Counted from the first letter of the stretch, positions 35,601-44,342 are shown. The stretch is 53,384 bases of DNA from an uncultured Ruminococcus sp. (GCA_934359255.1 CAKRLG010000016.1:1-53384); one strand, 5' to 3'. Notes: a model not told the origin generated them from the sequence alone. Numbers and translations: made by a program.

Positions 35601-36213
35601 ATATATTTTCCAGTGCCTGGAACAGTGTTGCAGGAGAAAGCAGGAAGTAGACCGGATCTGTCACCTGGCACTCCTAAAATATTATGCAGAACTAGATACT
35701 TATACAGAAGAGCAGGAAAAACTGATCGATGAGATTCTGGAAGAATGTACGGAAAACAGCCTGCGGTTTGCATTTTACCGGAAGTTCCCGGCAAGATTCA
35801 CAAAACCATACCAGATGGATGACAAACAGTTTATCCAGGTTCAGTATCCGGCCGGAGCGCGAGTGACAATTCATTATCGGCTGATCCGTGACAAAGATAC
35901 CGGTGAAAACTTTAAAAGTGAACCAATGAAAAATATGTATCAGGGTATTTTTGTAAAGGAATTCCTGCTGTTTTATGATGAGATACTGGAATATTACCTG
36001 ACAGTGGAGCTGCCGGATGATACCAGACAGACGGAAAAGAAACTCCTGACGATGGAAGAGTCTTTACAGGAAGGAAATACAAAATATCAGCTGATCAATC
36101 AGATGCTGGCAGGCCAGAAACTGGGACGGAGAGAGCAGACAGAAAAAGCCATGGAACAGTACCTGCAGAGAGAACATTTTGCAAGAAAAATGTTTCCGGT
36201 ACTCCATGCGTAA
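32656..36213 (+). CDS. DUF5717 family protein, large helical solenoid
   Basis: A 1185-residue protein of unknown function, which I recognise as DUF5717-like from memory of Lachnospiraceae annotations. The N-terminal 15-115 is beta-rich and Ig-like (LTLSDTQINLTTNEGENVRG, VDAVITINSNLGEYRVPVHA). Residues about 120-1045 are almost all helical, Tyr/Leu/Glu-rich, with a TPR/solenoid rhythm. A small beta domain (YPAGARVTIHYRLI, about 1055-1130) precedes a helical tail. No signal peptide or membrane span. Start options: GTG 32656, or TTG 32665, which has AGGTGG 5 nt upstream; the choice is open. Only 21 nt separate it from the actin/Hsp70-like gene, so they should work together. Confidence 0.75.
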   Translation: MDTLKRRMEQLLNGRFEYEVPKLTLSDTQINLTTNEGENVRGELYVAAEDNRRIKGMTMSSNRRILLAKEKFSGTTVCIPYGLDVKGLSAGETVDAVITINSNLGEYRVPVHAEITDDGIQTSRGAVDNLEAFIKLAESDYREAFRLYTSESFLKVLQGENPGYESLYRGMSRNPVTYQHMEEFLIGTGKKEPVTLRLEKTEQTLDHLDTTVKDCLNLYKSTWGYTRMEVEVTGDFLEVEKKVITSEDFIGSVYGLEYLIRKEKLGSGRKYGQIRIKTVYGTYIYEVKASGNASYELSTRTYEKKGQAALAALYEKYLLGEVKQQEWKDASLKELENLRNLGCYYPKQQLMEAYIYEQSGDVANAMSVLWPLRELKFTREQMEEEAWYLVLAMKTSVATDDQQMTAQTRIENLYRMNLGSYSILKALMETSEEYRQAPGRQMYMLEELFELGCRSPFLYLAAYEKLEKEAGYLKKLSPFMVQVLHYAARHGKLNEELTMRIGHLSEYVKNFQSVIYRLLVRCYEAYPGNDMVDHICKYIMKGQPAKSEYFRWYQLAVEADIRITRLYEYYIETMPQGFQSVLPQVIRMYFVYNNTLSSKKRASVYANVIRNKETDKTTYQNYRKAMEVFAQEALMEGRISEDYATIYQECIDEIATPALGEAMAKVMFSYRVYCDDPKIRSVIVCHGELKEEQSYPCTDGAAYIQLYTPDARILFEDEKRRRYATTVDYNIQKLMDEKPYLQSCMNLDIATPGFLLAVCGNDSRRQIGLSTLGCYQHVVEMSEFQEPYRHMVCRKILEYYAEHAGDDTLDSYLKKMDLVTFAKVDKVLLCEILIEKGMYAMALDMISRYGYEGIKTESLMKLTSYLILDYDFVEQEELVYLAQYVFEQGLYNEVILIYLSDNLLGSVEQMALLWERMRGFQLDTYALEEEILLLSMFGRVYLRQGAAMLEQYVAQKGKESVILAYISFWAYGYFLGKKETDPYIFQCLEQCCRRKQEVDRICHLALLKYYAELDTYTEEQEKLIDEILEECTENSLRFAFYRKFPARFTKPYQMDDKQFIQVQYPAGARVTIHYRLIRDKDTGENFKSEPMKNMYQGIFVKEFLLFYDEILEYYLTVELPDDTRQTEKKLLTMEESLQEGNTKYQLINQMLAGQKLGRREQTEKAMEQYLQREHFARKMFPVLHA

Positions 36214-36234
36214 TACACAGATGGAGGCAGAAAA

Positions 36235-37497
36235 ATGAACGAAGTCAGAAATATATTGGTAGGATTTGATTTTGGGGAGAAGGTCTCACAGCTGTGTTAT
36301 TATGACCGTCGTGAGGGAGAACCTGTTTCTATGCCGGTGAAGGTGGGAACCGGTCAGTATACCTTTCCCAATGTGCTCAGCAAGAAACCGGGGGAAGAGG
36401 AATGGCACTTCGGCTTGGAAGTGGAGTACTTTGTGGAACAGCAGGATGAGATTCCTGTGGAAAATCTGTATACATTGTGTCTGAAACAGGAGACAGTGGA
36501 AGTGGACGGGGCTACATGGAAGGTTGGAGAACTTCTCGGAAAATTTATCGGTAATGCACTTCGCATCCTTGGTGTGCCGGATCTGGTGAAAAGTATCAGC
36601 GGACTGATGATCACTACGCCGGTGCTGACACGCCCTATGGTTGAGAACATCCGGGTGGCATGCCAGGAAATGGGATTTCCGAGAAACCGTTGTTTTCTGC
36701 AGGATTATGAAGAAAGCTTTTATTATCATACGTTATACCAGAAACCGGAGATCTGGAGCAGAAGTGTAGGATTGTTTGTATTTGACAAGGACGAAGTTTC
36801 TTATATAAAACTGGAGATGAACCGCAGCAGCCGTCCGGTACACGTTGGGGTCAGACGGGGTGGCCATATCACACTGCATACGGAATACATGCAACGTGAC
36901 GTGGATTTTTGCCAGTTTGTGACAGAATCCGTGGGAAGTGAGGTGTATTCAAGTATTTATCTGGTCGGGGAAGGATTTGAACGAGACTGGGCAGAGAAAT
37001 CTGTGGCTGAGCTTTGTAAACACCAGCGCCGGGTATTTTACGGAAATAATCTGTTTTCCAAGGGGGCCTGCTATGCTGCGAAAGAAAAGACAGAGGAACG
37101 GAATCTGAAAGGGTATCTGTATGTGGGCAATGATCTGGTACGGGAAAATGTAGGCATGGAAATGACTGTGTTCGGAACACCCGCCTATCATCCCCTGATC
37201 GTATCCGGTGTCAACTGGTACGAAGCAATGGGAGACTGTGAGATTATTCTGGATGATACCAGAGAACTGGAATTTGTTGTGTCTGATATGGAAAATACCA
37301 GAAAAGTGCGTTACAGTATGCCTTTGCCTGGTCTTCCGGAACGTCCGGCAAAAGCGACGAGACTGCATGTACATCTGGAATTTACTGCGGCAGACGAGTG
37401 CAGGATCGATGTGACGGATATGGGATTTGGAGATCTGTATCCGTCGAGCAACCTTACATGGCATGAGACGATGAAGAGTCGGGGGGCAGAAGAATGA
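36235..37497 (+). CDS. DUF5716 family, actin/Hsp70-like ATPase
   Basis: A 420-residue protein that appears to have the actin/Hsp70 fold: a phosphate-1 loop ILVGFDFGEKVSQLCYYD at 7-24 (DxG core), a phosphate-2-like LFVFDKDEVSYIKLEM near 180, an adenosine-type glycine motif YLVGEGFERDW near 242-252, and SKGACYAAKEK near 279-289, like the end of DnaK-type ATPase domains. The C-terminal about 120 residues (from VGNDLVREN) are beta-rich, like a DnaK substrate domain without a lid. Adjacent to DUF5717 (21 nt) and overlapping the TPR gene by 4 nt. RBS ATGGAGGC. A chaperone or scaffold role is inferred; the client is unknown. Confidence 0.75.
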   Translation: MNEVRNILVGFDFGEKVSQLCYYDRREGEPVSMPVKVGTGQYTFPNVLSKKPGEEEWHFGLEVEYFVEQQDEIPVENLYTLCLKQETVEVDGATWKVGELLGKFIGNALRILGVPDLVKSISGLMITTPVLTRPMVENIRVACQEMGFPRNRCFLQDYEESFYYHTLYQKPEIWSRSVGLFVFDKDEVSYIKLEMNRSSRPVHVGVRRGGHITLHTEYMQRDVDFCQFVTESVGSEVYSSIYLVGEGFERDWAEKSVAELCKHQRRVFYGNNLFSKGACYAAKEKTEERNLKGYLYVGNDLVRENVGMEMTVFGTPAYHPLIVSGVNWYEAMGDCEIILDDTRELEFVVSDMENTRKVRYSMPLPGLPERPAKATRLHVHLEFTAADECRIDVTDMGFGDLYPSSNLTWHETMKSRGAEE

Positions 37498-38621
37498 GCG
37501 GATATATTTTGTGTCAGGTAAAAAGGGCAAAACTGCCTTACTATATTGAAAACATCAGTACCAATATCTATTCTATCGAAGAACTGTGCTTTTATTTTTA
37601 TCATAACATATATCTGCTGGACAGTACGATCCTGAACGAAGAACTGTGTTTCTGGATCCGGGATCAGCTGGGATTGAAGAAACTGGCAGAAAATCTGTAT
37701 AAACATCTGGATGATGATGAGATGAAGGTGGGAGATTTTATTCTTCCGGTGTTCAAAGAGATCAATTATCTGTCTCTGGAAGAGTTCCGCAGACTGAACC
37801 AGCAGATTCAACAGCTGGCAAAAGAACCGGAGGTGCTGCGGCAGAAGAGAAAAGGTGATTATCTGATGGAGCATGGAAAATATGTGAACGCCATCAAGGT
37901 TTATCAAAGGGCACTTCGCCAGGAAGCGGAAGATGATACCGAAGTGACAGATCTCAGAAAACCGGAAGCGACCGAAACTGCCGCGGACCATACTGTGGGA
38001 GTGCAGGAAACAACAGAAAACCCGGCAGGTGCAGAAGCAGAGTCTCCGGTTGCAATCACCATCGATATGATGGAAGATCCACAGGGTGGAGCAGAGGAAG
38101 AGACCGACAGTACACCGGAGAATCCGGAAACAGATGCAGCGGAGACGGATAACTCTTCTTCCCGGGAGGAAAAACAGGAAAAAGTGACACCAGACCAGGA
38201 ACTTCCCCGCCAGGAGATCCTTCTCGGAAAACAGTTTATCGGAGAAATCTACCACAATATGGGCTGCGCCTATGCAAGGCTGTTTCAGATGGAAGAAGCG
38301 ATTCGTTGCTTTGAGATCGCCTACGGCAAACTGCATACGATGGGAGCGGTAAAGAGTCTTCTGTATGCCGTGTATATGGAACATGGTGTGGACGCTTTTG
38401 TGGAAAAGGCGAAACAGCTGGAAGTCGATGAAGAACGCCAGGAAGAAATCTATGTGGAAGTGGAAGAAGCTGTGGAAGACCTCTATGACACACCGGAAGG
38501 CCAGGTATATAAGCAGCTGCTGGAAGAAAAACGACAGGGAAAAGAAGATGCTTATGAGCAGGGAATGAAGTTGCTGCTTGAACAGCTGACTGCCGAGTAC
38601 CATAAGAGTACAGGATACTGA
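37494..38621 (+). CDS. TPR-repeat protein of the DUF5716/5717 cluster
   Basis: A 375-residue soluble protein. An N-terminal helical domain (about 1-115) is followed by a TPR-like hairpin (KRKGDYLMEHGKYVNAIKVY, about 121-140), a long acidic low-complexity linker (about 145-235, rich in E/T/A/P/D), a second clear TPR (EIYHNMGCAYARLFQMEEAI, about 250-269), and an acidic helical tail. TPR proteins commonly bind Hsp70-type partners, which suits the upstream DUF5716 gene. It is coupled by an ATGA overlap. After it come a repeat copy (38633-38774) and a terminator. The function is unknown. Confidence 0.7.
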   Translation: MSGYILCQVKRAKLPYYIENISTNIYSIEELCFYFYHNIYLLDSTILNEELCFWIRDQLGLKKLAENLYKHLDDDEMKVGDFILPVFKEINYLSLEEFRRLNQQIQQLAKEPEVLRQKRKGDYLMEHGKYVNAIKVYQRALRQEAEDDTEVTDLRKPEATETAADHTVGVQETTENPAGAEAESPVAITIDMMEDPQGGAEEETDSTPENPETDAAETDNSSSREEKQEKVTPDQELPRQEILLGKQFIGEIYHNMGCAYARLFQMEEAIRCFEIAYGKLHTMGAVKSLLYAVYMEHGVDAFVEKAKQLEVDEERQEEIYVEVEEAVEDLYDTPEGQVYKQLLEEKRQGKEDAYEQGMKLLLEQLTAEYHKSTGY

Positions 38622-38632
38622 TAAAAATTATC

Positions 38633-38774
38633 GTAACTGTTCAGTACCTTCACAGTTACGTGCCAAAATGCATTTAAAATCACCTTCGGTGATGGCATTT
38701 TGGCTTGTATGTCTCGGGATTTTGGCATATTCATGCCAAAACACCTCGCGGTACAGTGGTTACTGAATAGTTAC
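38633..38774 (-). repeat. MITE-like repeat, full copy (inverted)
   Basis: A 142-bp copy in opposite orientation to 26043-26185, bounded by GTAACTGTTCAGTA and TACTGAATAGTTAC. It retains the internal ATCACCTTCGGTGAT hairpin within GCCAAAATGC/GCATTTTGGC arms, the GTATGTCTCGGGATTTTGGC segment and the ACACCTCGCGG segment. It is 12 nt after the TPR gene stop. Confidence 0.85.
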
Positions 38775-38814
38775 AAATTATCAATAAAAATAATTGAATA
38801 TCAGGTTAAACAGG

Positions 38815-38866
38815 AAAAAGCAGAGTAAGGCGGTGAATAAAACCGGCCGCACTGCTTTTTCTTTGG
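38815..38866 (+). terminator. Terminator after the DUF5717 operon
   Basis: AAAAAGCAG at 38815-38823 pairs with CTGCTTTTT at 38852-38860, with a partly paired GC-rich interior (GGCGGT / ACCGGCC). A T-rich run completes a probable intrinsic terminator, located after the repeat copy. Confidence 0.7.
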
Positions 38867-38944
38867 TTGCATTGCACATTGCATATCAATCATTGGTTCC
38901 GGGAATCAATTTTGATAAAAATGAATGTTCGGAAAAATATGTTG

Positions 38945-38958
38945 CAGACACGCTCTAG
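38945..38958. repeat. Partial copy of the 31-bp inverted-repeat element
   Basis: CAGACACGCTCTAG is identical to the outer 14 bases of the terminator arm at 31370-31383. It is followed by CGTGTC, a small palindrome. It lies just upstream of the ABC transporter promoter. The remaining gap sequence, 38867-38944, shows nothing else recognisable. Confidence 0.6.
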
Positions 38959-38995
38959 CGTGTCCACAGTACAAAGACAAATTTTGAAAAATGTC

Positions 38996-39024
38996 TTGAC
39001 ATTGATACTTTACTATGATAGAGT
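38996..39024 (+). promoter_or_regulatory. Promoter of the amino acid ABC transporter operon
   Basis: Perfect TTGACA at 38996-39001, a 17-nt spacer, and TAGAGT at 39019-39024, with an extended -10 TG at 39016-39017. It is about 33 nt upstream of the ATG at 39057. Confidence 0.75.
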
Positions 39025-39056
39025 GTTAGCATATGAAAAACCGGAGGGTAATTGTT

Positions 39057-39944
39057 ATGAAAAAGAAAACAGTAAGTATCATGTTAGCAGCAACAATGAC
39101 ATTGTCCCTGTTTGCAGGATGTGGTTCCAGTAAAGATACAGCGACCGAAGACACAAGCAAGACCGAGAGCACAGAAACAACGGATGAGAGCAGCGAGAAT
39201 GCTTCCGCAGAAACAACGGATGAAAGCAGCAGAACAACGTTCACGGTAGGTTTCGATGCAGAATATCCGCCATATGGTTACATGGATGATGACGGTGAGT
39301 ATACTGGATTTGATCTGGAACTGGCACAGGCAGTATGCGACAAAGAAGGCTGGGAACTGGTGAAAAAACCGATCAACTGGGATTCCAAAGATATGGAACT
39401 GAACTCCGGTTCCATCGACTGCATCTGGAATGGATTTACCATGAACGGAAGAGAAGATGATTACACGTTCTCTGATCCGTATGTAGATAACAGCCAGGTA
39501 ATCGTGGTTGCAGAGGATTCCGGCATCGAACAGCTGAGTGATCTGGCAGGAAAGACCGTTGGTGTACAGGCAGCTTCCGCAGCACTGGATCTGTTACAGA
39601 GTGAAGACGAAGGCGGACAGAAAGCACTGGCAGATACCTTTGGATCTCTGAATGAATTTGCAGATTACAACACCGCATTTACCGAGTTACAGGCAGGAGC
39701 ACTGGATGCACTGGCAATCGATGTCGGAGTTGCCAAATATCAGCTGAATTCCAGAGGAGAAGGCTTTAAGATCCTCGATGAGACACTGAATACCGAACAG
39801 TATGCAATCGGCTTCAAAAAAGGAAATCAGGAACTGTGTGATATTGTAAATGCAGATCTGCAGGAACTGGCAAACGAAGGAAAAGTTGCAGAACTGGCAG
39901 AAAAATATGAGATCGCCGACATGGTGACTTTAAAAGCTGAATAA
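39057..39944 (+). CDS. Amino acid ABC transporter substrate-binding lipoprotein
   Basis: A 295-residue family 3 extracellular solute-binding protein. The signal peptide KKKTVSIMLAATMTLSLFAG ends in a lipobox (LFAG, Cys21), so it is a membrane-anchored lipoprotein. A flexible Ser/Thr/Glu linker (about 22-62, with the repeated TTDESSEN/TTDESSR unit) leads to the binding domain: FTVGFDAEYPPYGYMDDDGE, GFDLELAQAVCDK, and GSIDCIWNGFTMN (ligand-binding Arg follows in NGRED). The ATG at 39057 is 8 nt after GGAGGG; an in-frame ATG at 39033 is weaker. With the permease and ATPase it imports a polar amino acid; the exact ligand cannot be told from sequence. Confidence 0.92.
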   Translation: MKKKTVSIMLAATMTLSLFAGCGSSKDTATEDTSKTESTETTDESSENASAETTDESSRTTFTVGFDAEYPPYGYMDDDGEYTGFDLELAQAVCDKEGWELVKKPINWDSKDMELNSGSIDCIWNGFTMNGREDDYTFSDPYVDNSQVIVVAEDSGIEQLSDLAGKTVGVQAASAALDLLQSEDEGGQKALADTFGSLNEFADYNTAFTELQAGALDALAIDVGVAKYQLNSRGEGFKILDETLNTEQYAIGFKKGNQELCDIVNADLQELANEGKVAELAEKYEIADMVTLKAE

Positions 39945-39979
39945 GAAGACGGAAACAACGTCGGATAAGAAAAATATAA

Positions 39980-40009
39980 CCCCTCGGGAGGCAGAAGCTT
40001 CCCGGGGGG
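39980..40009 (+). promoter_or_regulatory. GC-rich hairpin between binding protein and permease
   Basis: CCCCTCGGGA at 39980-39989 pairs with TCCCGGGGGG at 40000-40009 (one G-T wobble) around a 10-nt loop. No T tract follows, so it is more likely an RNA-stabilising or partial read-through element that keeps binding-protein mRNA in excess over the permease, as is usual for ABC importers. It lies 30 nt upstream of the permease start. Confidence 0.6.
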
Positions 40010-40039
40010 CATGTTTTCGCGAGTAATGGAGGATAAGCA

Positions 40040-40687
40040 ATGAGTATTGAGGTAATGGTACGACAGATGACGGCGGGTTTTGGACAGACCTGTCTGATCT
40101 TTTTTCTGACACTGATCTTTTCCCTTCCACTGGGAATGATCGTATATTTTGGACGCGTATGCCGGTTTAAGCCACTAAGCTGGCTGGTGAAGATCTATAT
40201 TTCCATCATGCGTGGAACCCCACTGATGCTGCAGCTGCTGATCTGGTATTTCGGACCGTTTTATCTGTGGGGCATGAATATCGGCGGTTATAAGTTTACA
40301 GCCATCATTCTGGGATGTTCTCTGAACTATGCGGCATATTTTGCGGAAATCTACCGTTCCGGTATCGAATCGATCCCGACCGGACAGTATGAGGCAGCAC
40401 AGCTGCTGGGTTACACCAGAGTACAGACTTTCTTTAAGATCGTTCTGCCACAGGTGGTAAAAATCGTTTTGCCATCTGTCACCAACGAGGTCATCACACT
40501 GGTCAAAGATACCTCTCTGGTATATTCCGTATCTTATATCGAGATGTTTGCCGTTGCAAAACAGATTGCAGCTGCACAGACTACTGTAGTACCGTTCTTT
40601 ATCGCAGGTATTTTCTATTATGTATTTAACTATGTGGTAGCCTGGGTAATGGAACTGTTTGAGAAGAAACTGAACTATTATCGCTAG
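40040..40687 (+). CDS. Amino acid ABC transporter permease
   Basis: A 215-residue integral membrane permease of the His/Glu/Gln/Arg family. About five helices are visible. The MetI-like signature includes [17 protein letters not shown] and the cytoplasmic EAA loop [20 protein letters not shown] (about 109-128) that docks on the ATPase. The size is typical for a homodimeric transporter with a single permease gene. GGAGG precedes the start at 40040. It is followed 10 nt later by the ATPase gene. Confidence 0.93.
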   Translation: MSIEVMVRQMTAGFGQTCLIFFLTLIFSLPLGMIVYFGRVCRFKPLSWLVKIYISIMRGTPLMLQLLIWYFGPFYLWGMNIGGYKFTAIILGCSLNYAAYFAEIYRSGIESIPTGQYEAAQLLGYTRVQTFFKIVLPQVVKIVLPSVTNEVITLVKDTSLVYSVSYIEMFAVAKQIAAAQTTVVPFFIAGIFYYVFNYVVAWVMELFEKKLNYYR

Positions 40688-40697
40688 GAGGTTTGAC

Positions 40698-41456
40698 ATG
40701 AAACTGTTGGAAATGAATCATATCAAAAAAGAATTTGACGGACTGGGTGTTTTAAAAGATATCTCTCTGGCGGTGGAAGAAGGAGAAATCGTTTCTATCA
40801 TCGGGCCTTCCGGTTCCGGTAAATCCACGTTGCTTCGCTGTGCGACGATGCTTGAGGAAATCGACGGCGGCGAGATCCTGTATATGGGAAAAAAAGCAGC
40901 CTGGGTAGAAAACGGTAAAGTGATGTATCCGGATAAAAAAGAGATGAAAGAGATCCGCTCCTGTTTCGGACTGGTTTTCCAGAACTTTAATCTGTTTCCG
41001 CATTATTCCGTACTGAAAAATATCACGGATGCACCGATCCATGTACAGAAAAGAAACAAAGATGAAGTATATAAAGAAGCCATGGAACTGCTGAAAAAAA
41101 TGGGACTGGAAGATAAGGCAGATGCCTATCCGTTCCAGTTATCCGGCGGACAGTGTCAGCGTGTGGCTATCGCAAGAGCTCTGGCACTGAATCCGAAGAT
41201 TCTGTTTTTTGATGAGCCGACTTCAGCCCTGGATCCGGAACTGACCGGTGAGGTGCTGAAAGTCATCAAATCCCTGGCGGATTTGGATATCACCATGGTG
41301 ATCGTGACCCATGAGATGGAATTTGCCAAAAATATCTCCGACCGTGTGATCTTTATGGATAAAGGCGTGGTAGCGCTGGAGGGAACACCGGAGGAGGTAT
41401 TTGGTGCAGACCATACAAGAATGAAGGAATTTTTAGGAAAATTTCATCAGAACTAA
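40698..41456 (+). CDS. Amino acid ABC transporter ATP-binding protein
   Basis: A 252-residue GlnQ/HisP-type ATPase. Walker [14 protein letters not shown] (about 35-47), Q-loop [17 protein letters not shown] signature [15 protein letters not shown] (about 147-161; Cys in place of the usual Gln/Lys), Walker [15 protein letters not shown], and the switch His in IVTHEMEFA are all present. A small insertion after [11 protein letters not shown] ([20 protein letters not shown]) is tolerated in the family. RBS TAGGAGGTT. It is the last gene of the transporter operon. Confidence 0.95.
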   Translation: MKLLEMNHIKKEFDGLGVLKDISLAVEEGEIVSIIGPSGSGKSTLLRCATMLEEIDGGEILYMGKKAAWVENGKVMYPDKKEMKEIRSCFGLVFQNFNLFPHYSVLKNITDAPIHVQKRNKDEVYKEAMELLKKMGLEDKADAYPFQLSGGQCQRVAIARALALNPKILFFDEPTSALDPELTGEVLKVIKSLADLDITMVIVTHEMEFAKNISDRVIFMDKGVVALEGTPEEVFGADHTRMKEFLGKFHQN

Positions 41457-41458
41457 GC

Positions 41459-41487
41459 TTGCGTTTCCGGGGGCGGTATTATATAAT
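41459..41487 (+). promoter_or_regulatory. Possible promoter of purB
   Basis: A perfect TATAAT at 41482-41487 with a poor -35 (TTGCGT, 41459-41464) at 17 nt. The leader that follows (41488-41568) contains short inverted repeats (GCCG/CGGC within GTAC ends). No purine riboswitch motif is visible. RBS AAAAGGAG lies upstream of the ATG. Confidence 0.4.
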
Positions 41488-41568
41488 TTTACTGTTATGA
41501 GGCGTACAGCCGATAAAAGGTAAGCCGTCCGTAAAGAGGCGGCAAGTACAAGAAAAAGGAGATTATAT

Positions 41569-43002
41569 ATGAGTACAGACAGATATGTAAGTCCGTTATC
41601 TGAGCGTTATGCAAGCAAAGAAATGCAGTATATCTTTTCCCCGGATATGAAGTTCCGTACCTGGAGACGCCTGTGGATCGCACTGGCAGAGACCGAGAAG
41701 GAACTGGGTCTGCCGATCACCCAGGAACAGATCGACGAATTAAAAGCGCACAAAGACGATATTAACTATGATGTGGCAAAAGAGAGAGAACGCCAGGTAC
41801 GTCATGATGTTATGTCTCATGTATATGCATATGGTGTACAGTGTCCGAAAGCAAAAGGAATCATCCATCTGGGTGCAACTTCCTGTTATGTAGGTGACAA
41901 CACCGATATTATTGTTATGACCGAAGCTCTGAAACTGGTAAAGAAAAAACTGGTGAACGTGATCGCAGAGCTGGCAAAATTCGCAGAAAAATACAAAGAT
42001 CTGCCGACACTGGCATTTACCCATTTTCAGCCGGCACAGCCTACAACCGTAGGTAAACGTGCAACCCTGTGGATGCAGGAGTTCATGCTGGATCTGGAAG
42101 ATCTGAATTATGTCTTAAGCACAATGAAACTGCTGGGTTCTAAGGGAACAACCGGAACACAGGCAAGTTTTCTGGAACTGTTCGACGGAGACCAGGAAAC
42201 CATCGACAAGATCGATCCGATGATCGCTGAGAAGATGGGATTCAAACAGTGTTATCCGGTATCCGGACAGACCTACTCCAGAAAAGTAGATACCAGAGTG
42301 GTCAATATTCTGGCAGGTATCGCAGCGAGCGCACATAAGTTCTCCAACGATATCCGTCTTCTGCAGCATCTGAAAGAAGTAGAAGAACCATTCGAGAAGA
42401 GCCAGATCGGATCTTCCGCCATGGCTTATAAGAGAAACCCGATGAGAAGTGAGCGTATCGCTTCCCTGTCCCGTTTCGTGATGGTAGATGCGATGAACCC
42501 GGCGATCACATCCGCTACCCAGTGGTTTGAGAGAACCCTGGATGACTCTGCCAACAAGAGACTGTCTGTTCCGGAAGGATTCCTGGCCATCGACGGTATC
42601 CTGGATCTGTGCCTGAATGTGGTAGACGGTCTGGTGGTATATCCGAAGGTTATCGAGAAGAGACTGCGTTCCGAACTGCCATTCATGGCTACGGAAAACA
42701 TCATGATGGATGCTGTAAAAGCAGGCGGTGACCGTCAGGAACTCCATGAGAGAATCCGTGAACTGTCCATGGAAGCAGGAAAAACTGTTAAAGTAGAAGG
42801 AAAAGACAACAACCTTCTGGAGTTGATCGCTGCTGACCCGGCCTTCAACCTGACCCTGGAAGAACTGGAAAAAACCATGGATCCTGCAAAATACACAGGA
42901 CGCGCTTCCGTACAGGTAGACGCCTTCCTGAAAAATGTCATCAACCCGATGCTGGAAGAAAATAAAGACCTGCTGGGTATGACTGCGGAGATCAATGTAT
43001 AA
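41569..43002 (+). CDS. purB: Adenylosuccinate lyase
   Basis: A 477-residue enzyme of the fumarase/aspartase superfamily, acting twice in purine synthesis: SAICAR to AICAR, and adenylosuccinate to AMP, with release of fumarate. Landmarks are [20 protein letters not shown], the catalytic-His segments [14 protein letters not shown] and [32 protein letters not shown], and the flexible signature loop [16 protein letters not shown] (about 284-299), whose first Ser is the catalytic acid/base. The length is normal for the longer PurB type. It has its own unit, ending at a strong terminator shared with the convergent regulator. Confidence 0.97.
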   Translation: MSTDRYVSPLSERYASKEMQYIFSPDMKFRTWRRLWIALAETEKELGLPITQEQIDELKAHKDDINYDVAKERERQVRHDVMSHVYAYGVQCPKAKGIIHLGATSCYVGDNTDIIVMTEALKLVKKKLVNVIAELAKFAEKYKDLPTLAFTHFQPAQPTTVGKRATLWMQEFMLDLEDLNYVLSTMKLLGSKGTTGTQASFLELFDGDQETIDKIDPMIAEKMGFKQCYPVSGQTYSRKVDTRVVNILAGIAASAHKFSNDIRLLQHLKEVEEPFEKSQIGSSAMAYKRNPMRSERIASLSRFVMVDAMNPAITSATQWFERTLDDSANKRLSVPEGFLAIDGILDLCLNVVDGLVVYPKVIEKRLRSELPFMATENIMMDAVKAGGDRQELHERIRELSMEAGKTVKVEGKDNNLLELIAADPAFNLTLEELEKTMDPAKYTGRASVQVDAFLKNVINPMLEENKDLLGMTAEINV

Positions 43003-43032
43003 AAGACTGGAAATAACAAAATATAAAGTATA

Positions 43033-43088
43033 AAAAACTCCCTCGATTGGAAAATACGATATCGTATATTTCAATCGGGGGAGTTTTT
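43033..43088. terminator. Strong bidirectional terminator (purB / LacI-type regulator)
   Basis: AAAAACTCCCTCGATTG at 43033-43049 pairs with CAATCGGGGGAGTTTTT at 43072-43088 over 17 bp (one G-T wobble). The interior (GAAAATACGAT / ATCGTATATTTC) is also complementary, so the hairpin is nearly continuous. A-tract and T-tract flanks let it work for both convergent genes. Confidence 0.88.
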
Positions 43089-43116
43089 AGTTATGTGGGC
43101 AGCGGGAAAAGGTAGT

Positions 43117-44166
43117 TTAATCGTCTTCTGCCAGCAGATCCCGCTCCGTCGTCTCTCTGCGGATCAGCACCGGTGTGATCATCTTGTGTATCGGTTCGCT
43201 GACCGGTGTGTGTTTGCTGTTTTTATGCGCCTCAATCTGCTCCACCAGAAGTTTTACCGCTTCTGTAGCGAGCACATCGATCTGCTGAGCCACGGTGCTG
43301 ATCGGGAAGATGGCGTTTCGGGAGGCTGGTGAGTCGTCGAAGCCGACGATCAGGTAGTCTTCCGGGAGTTTACCGTGTTTTCGTACCAGCAGATTGACCA
43401 GGATGCTGGCGTGGGTATCGTTGGAGACGAAAATGCCCTTTTTCCTGCCGGGAGAGTCCGCCTCGATCTCGGAGAGAATTTCTTTCAGATGCTCCTGGGA
43501 AGCTGTCTGATCTTTCATCTCATGGAGAAAGATGCGGTGTGGAATCTGCTGTTCCCTGCAAAAGTCTTCAAACCCTTCGATTCGACCGTATGCCGGGATA
43601 CTTTTGGCGGTCGGATTGTTGATGTGGAAGAGCACTTCACAGTTGTGACGATAGAGCAGACTGGTTGCCTGGATTGCACCCATGTAGTTGTCGGTATTGA
43701 TGCTGCTGATATGTGCATCCTCACGCTCGATGGCTACGATCGGAATATGCAGGTTCGCGAGTTCTATGGAAGGAATTGCGTGGCTTAAAATGATCAGTCC
43801 TTCGATCTTATAAGCGAGAAGTTCCTGAATATACTGCCGCTCCGTGTCAGCATCTCCGTTGCTTAAAAACACCAGAAACTTATACCCAAACGTCTCATAG
43901 GTGGAAAGAATCCGGTCAAGCATCTCGGAATAATAGTGAAGAAACAGGTTCGGGATGATCACCCCGACGAATTCGGTCTGTCCGCTTGCCAGGATCCGTG
44001 CCACTTTATTTTCATGATAATTCAGTTTTTCCAGGGCATCGGCGATGATCTTCTGGTTCTTCTCGGTAAGGGAATCCGGGTTATTAAAGTACCGGGAAAT
44101 GGTTGTTTTGGAAAAATTCGTATATTTTGCAATGTCTGCGAAGGTTACATTCTGTTTTCGTGCCAT
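43117..44166 (-). CDS. LacI-family transcriptional regulator (likely sucrose/fructan)
   Basis: 349 residues. The N-terminal helix-turn-helix and hinge are clear: VTFADIAKYTNFSKTTISRY at about 7-26, and NYHENKVARILASGQT at about 49-64. A periplasmic-binding-protein-like effector domain follows (EFVGVIIPNLFLHYYSEMLD ... GIFVSNDTHASILVNLLV ... IVGFDDSP ... STVAQQ). The start at 44166 is used because a GAGG lies 9 nt upstream; an earlier ATG at 44184 has no RBS. It is divergent from the GH32 gene, whose promoter has a palindrome typical of LacI-family operators, so it probably represses that gene and may respond to a sugar or sugar phosphate. Confidence 0.9.
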   Translation of the reverse strand: MARKQNVTFADIAKYTNFSKTTISRYFNNPDSLTEKNQKIIADALEKLNYHENKVARILASGQTEFVGVIIPNLFLHYYSEMLDRILSTYETFGYKFLVFLSNGDADTERQYIQELLAYKIEGLIILSHAIPSIELANLHIPIVAIEREDAHISSINTDNYMGAIQATSLLYRHNCEVLFHINNPTAKSIPAYGRIEGFEDFCREQQIPHRIFLHEMKDQTASQEHLKEILSEIEADSPGRKKGIFVSNDTHASILVNLLVRKHGKLPEDYLIVGFDDSPASRNAIFPISTVAQQIDVLATEAVKLLVEQIEAHKNSKHTPVSEPIHKMITPVLIRRETTERDLLAEDD

Positions 44167-44293
44167 AATCGTTGCCTCATGCATTCTTTTTTATAGGAAT
44201 AACGAGTCGAAGCCGTACAAATAAAGCTCCGATGATTGCCGGAAAAGATCTCAGGCATATCGTGGGTTTCAGACCCGTTGTAGGTGAATTGTT

Positions 44294-44342
44294 GTAACTA
44301 TTCAGTAGGTAATATGTAACTGTGAAGGTACTGAACAGTTAC
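44294..44342. repeat. MITE-like repeat, internally deleted copy
   Basis: 49 bp carrying both termini, GTAACTATTCAGTA and TACTGAACAGTTAC, and the GTAACTGTGAAGG sub-terminal part, but lacking the central hairpins. It sits in the regulator-GH32 intergenic region, upstream of the GH32 promoter. The sequence between 44167 and 44293 shows nothing else recognisable. Confidence 0.8.
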
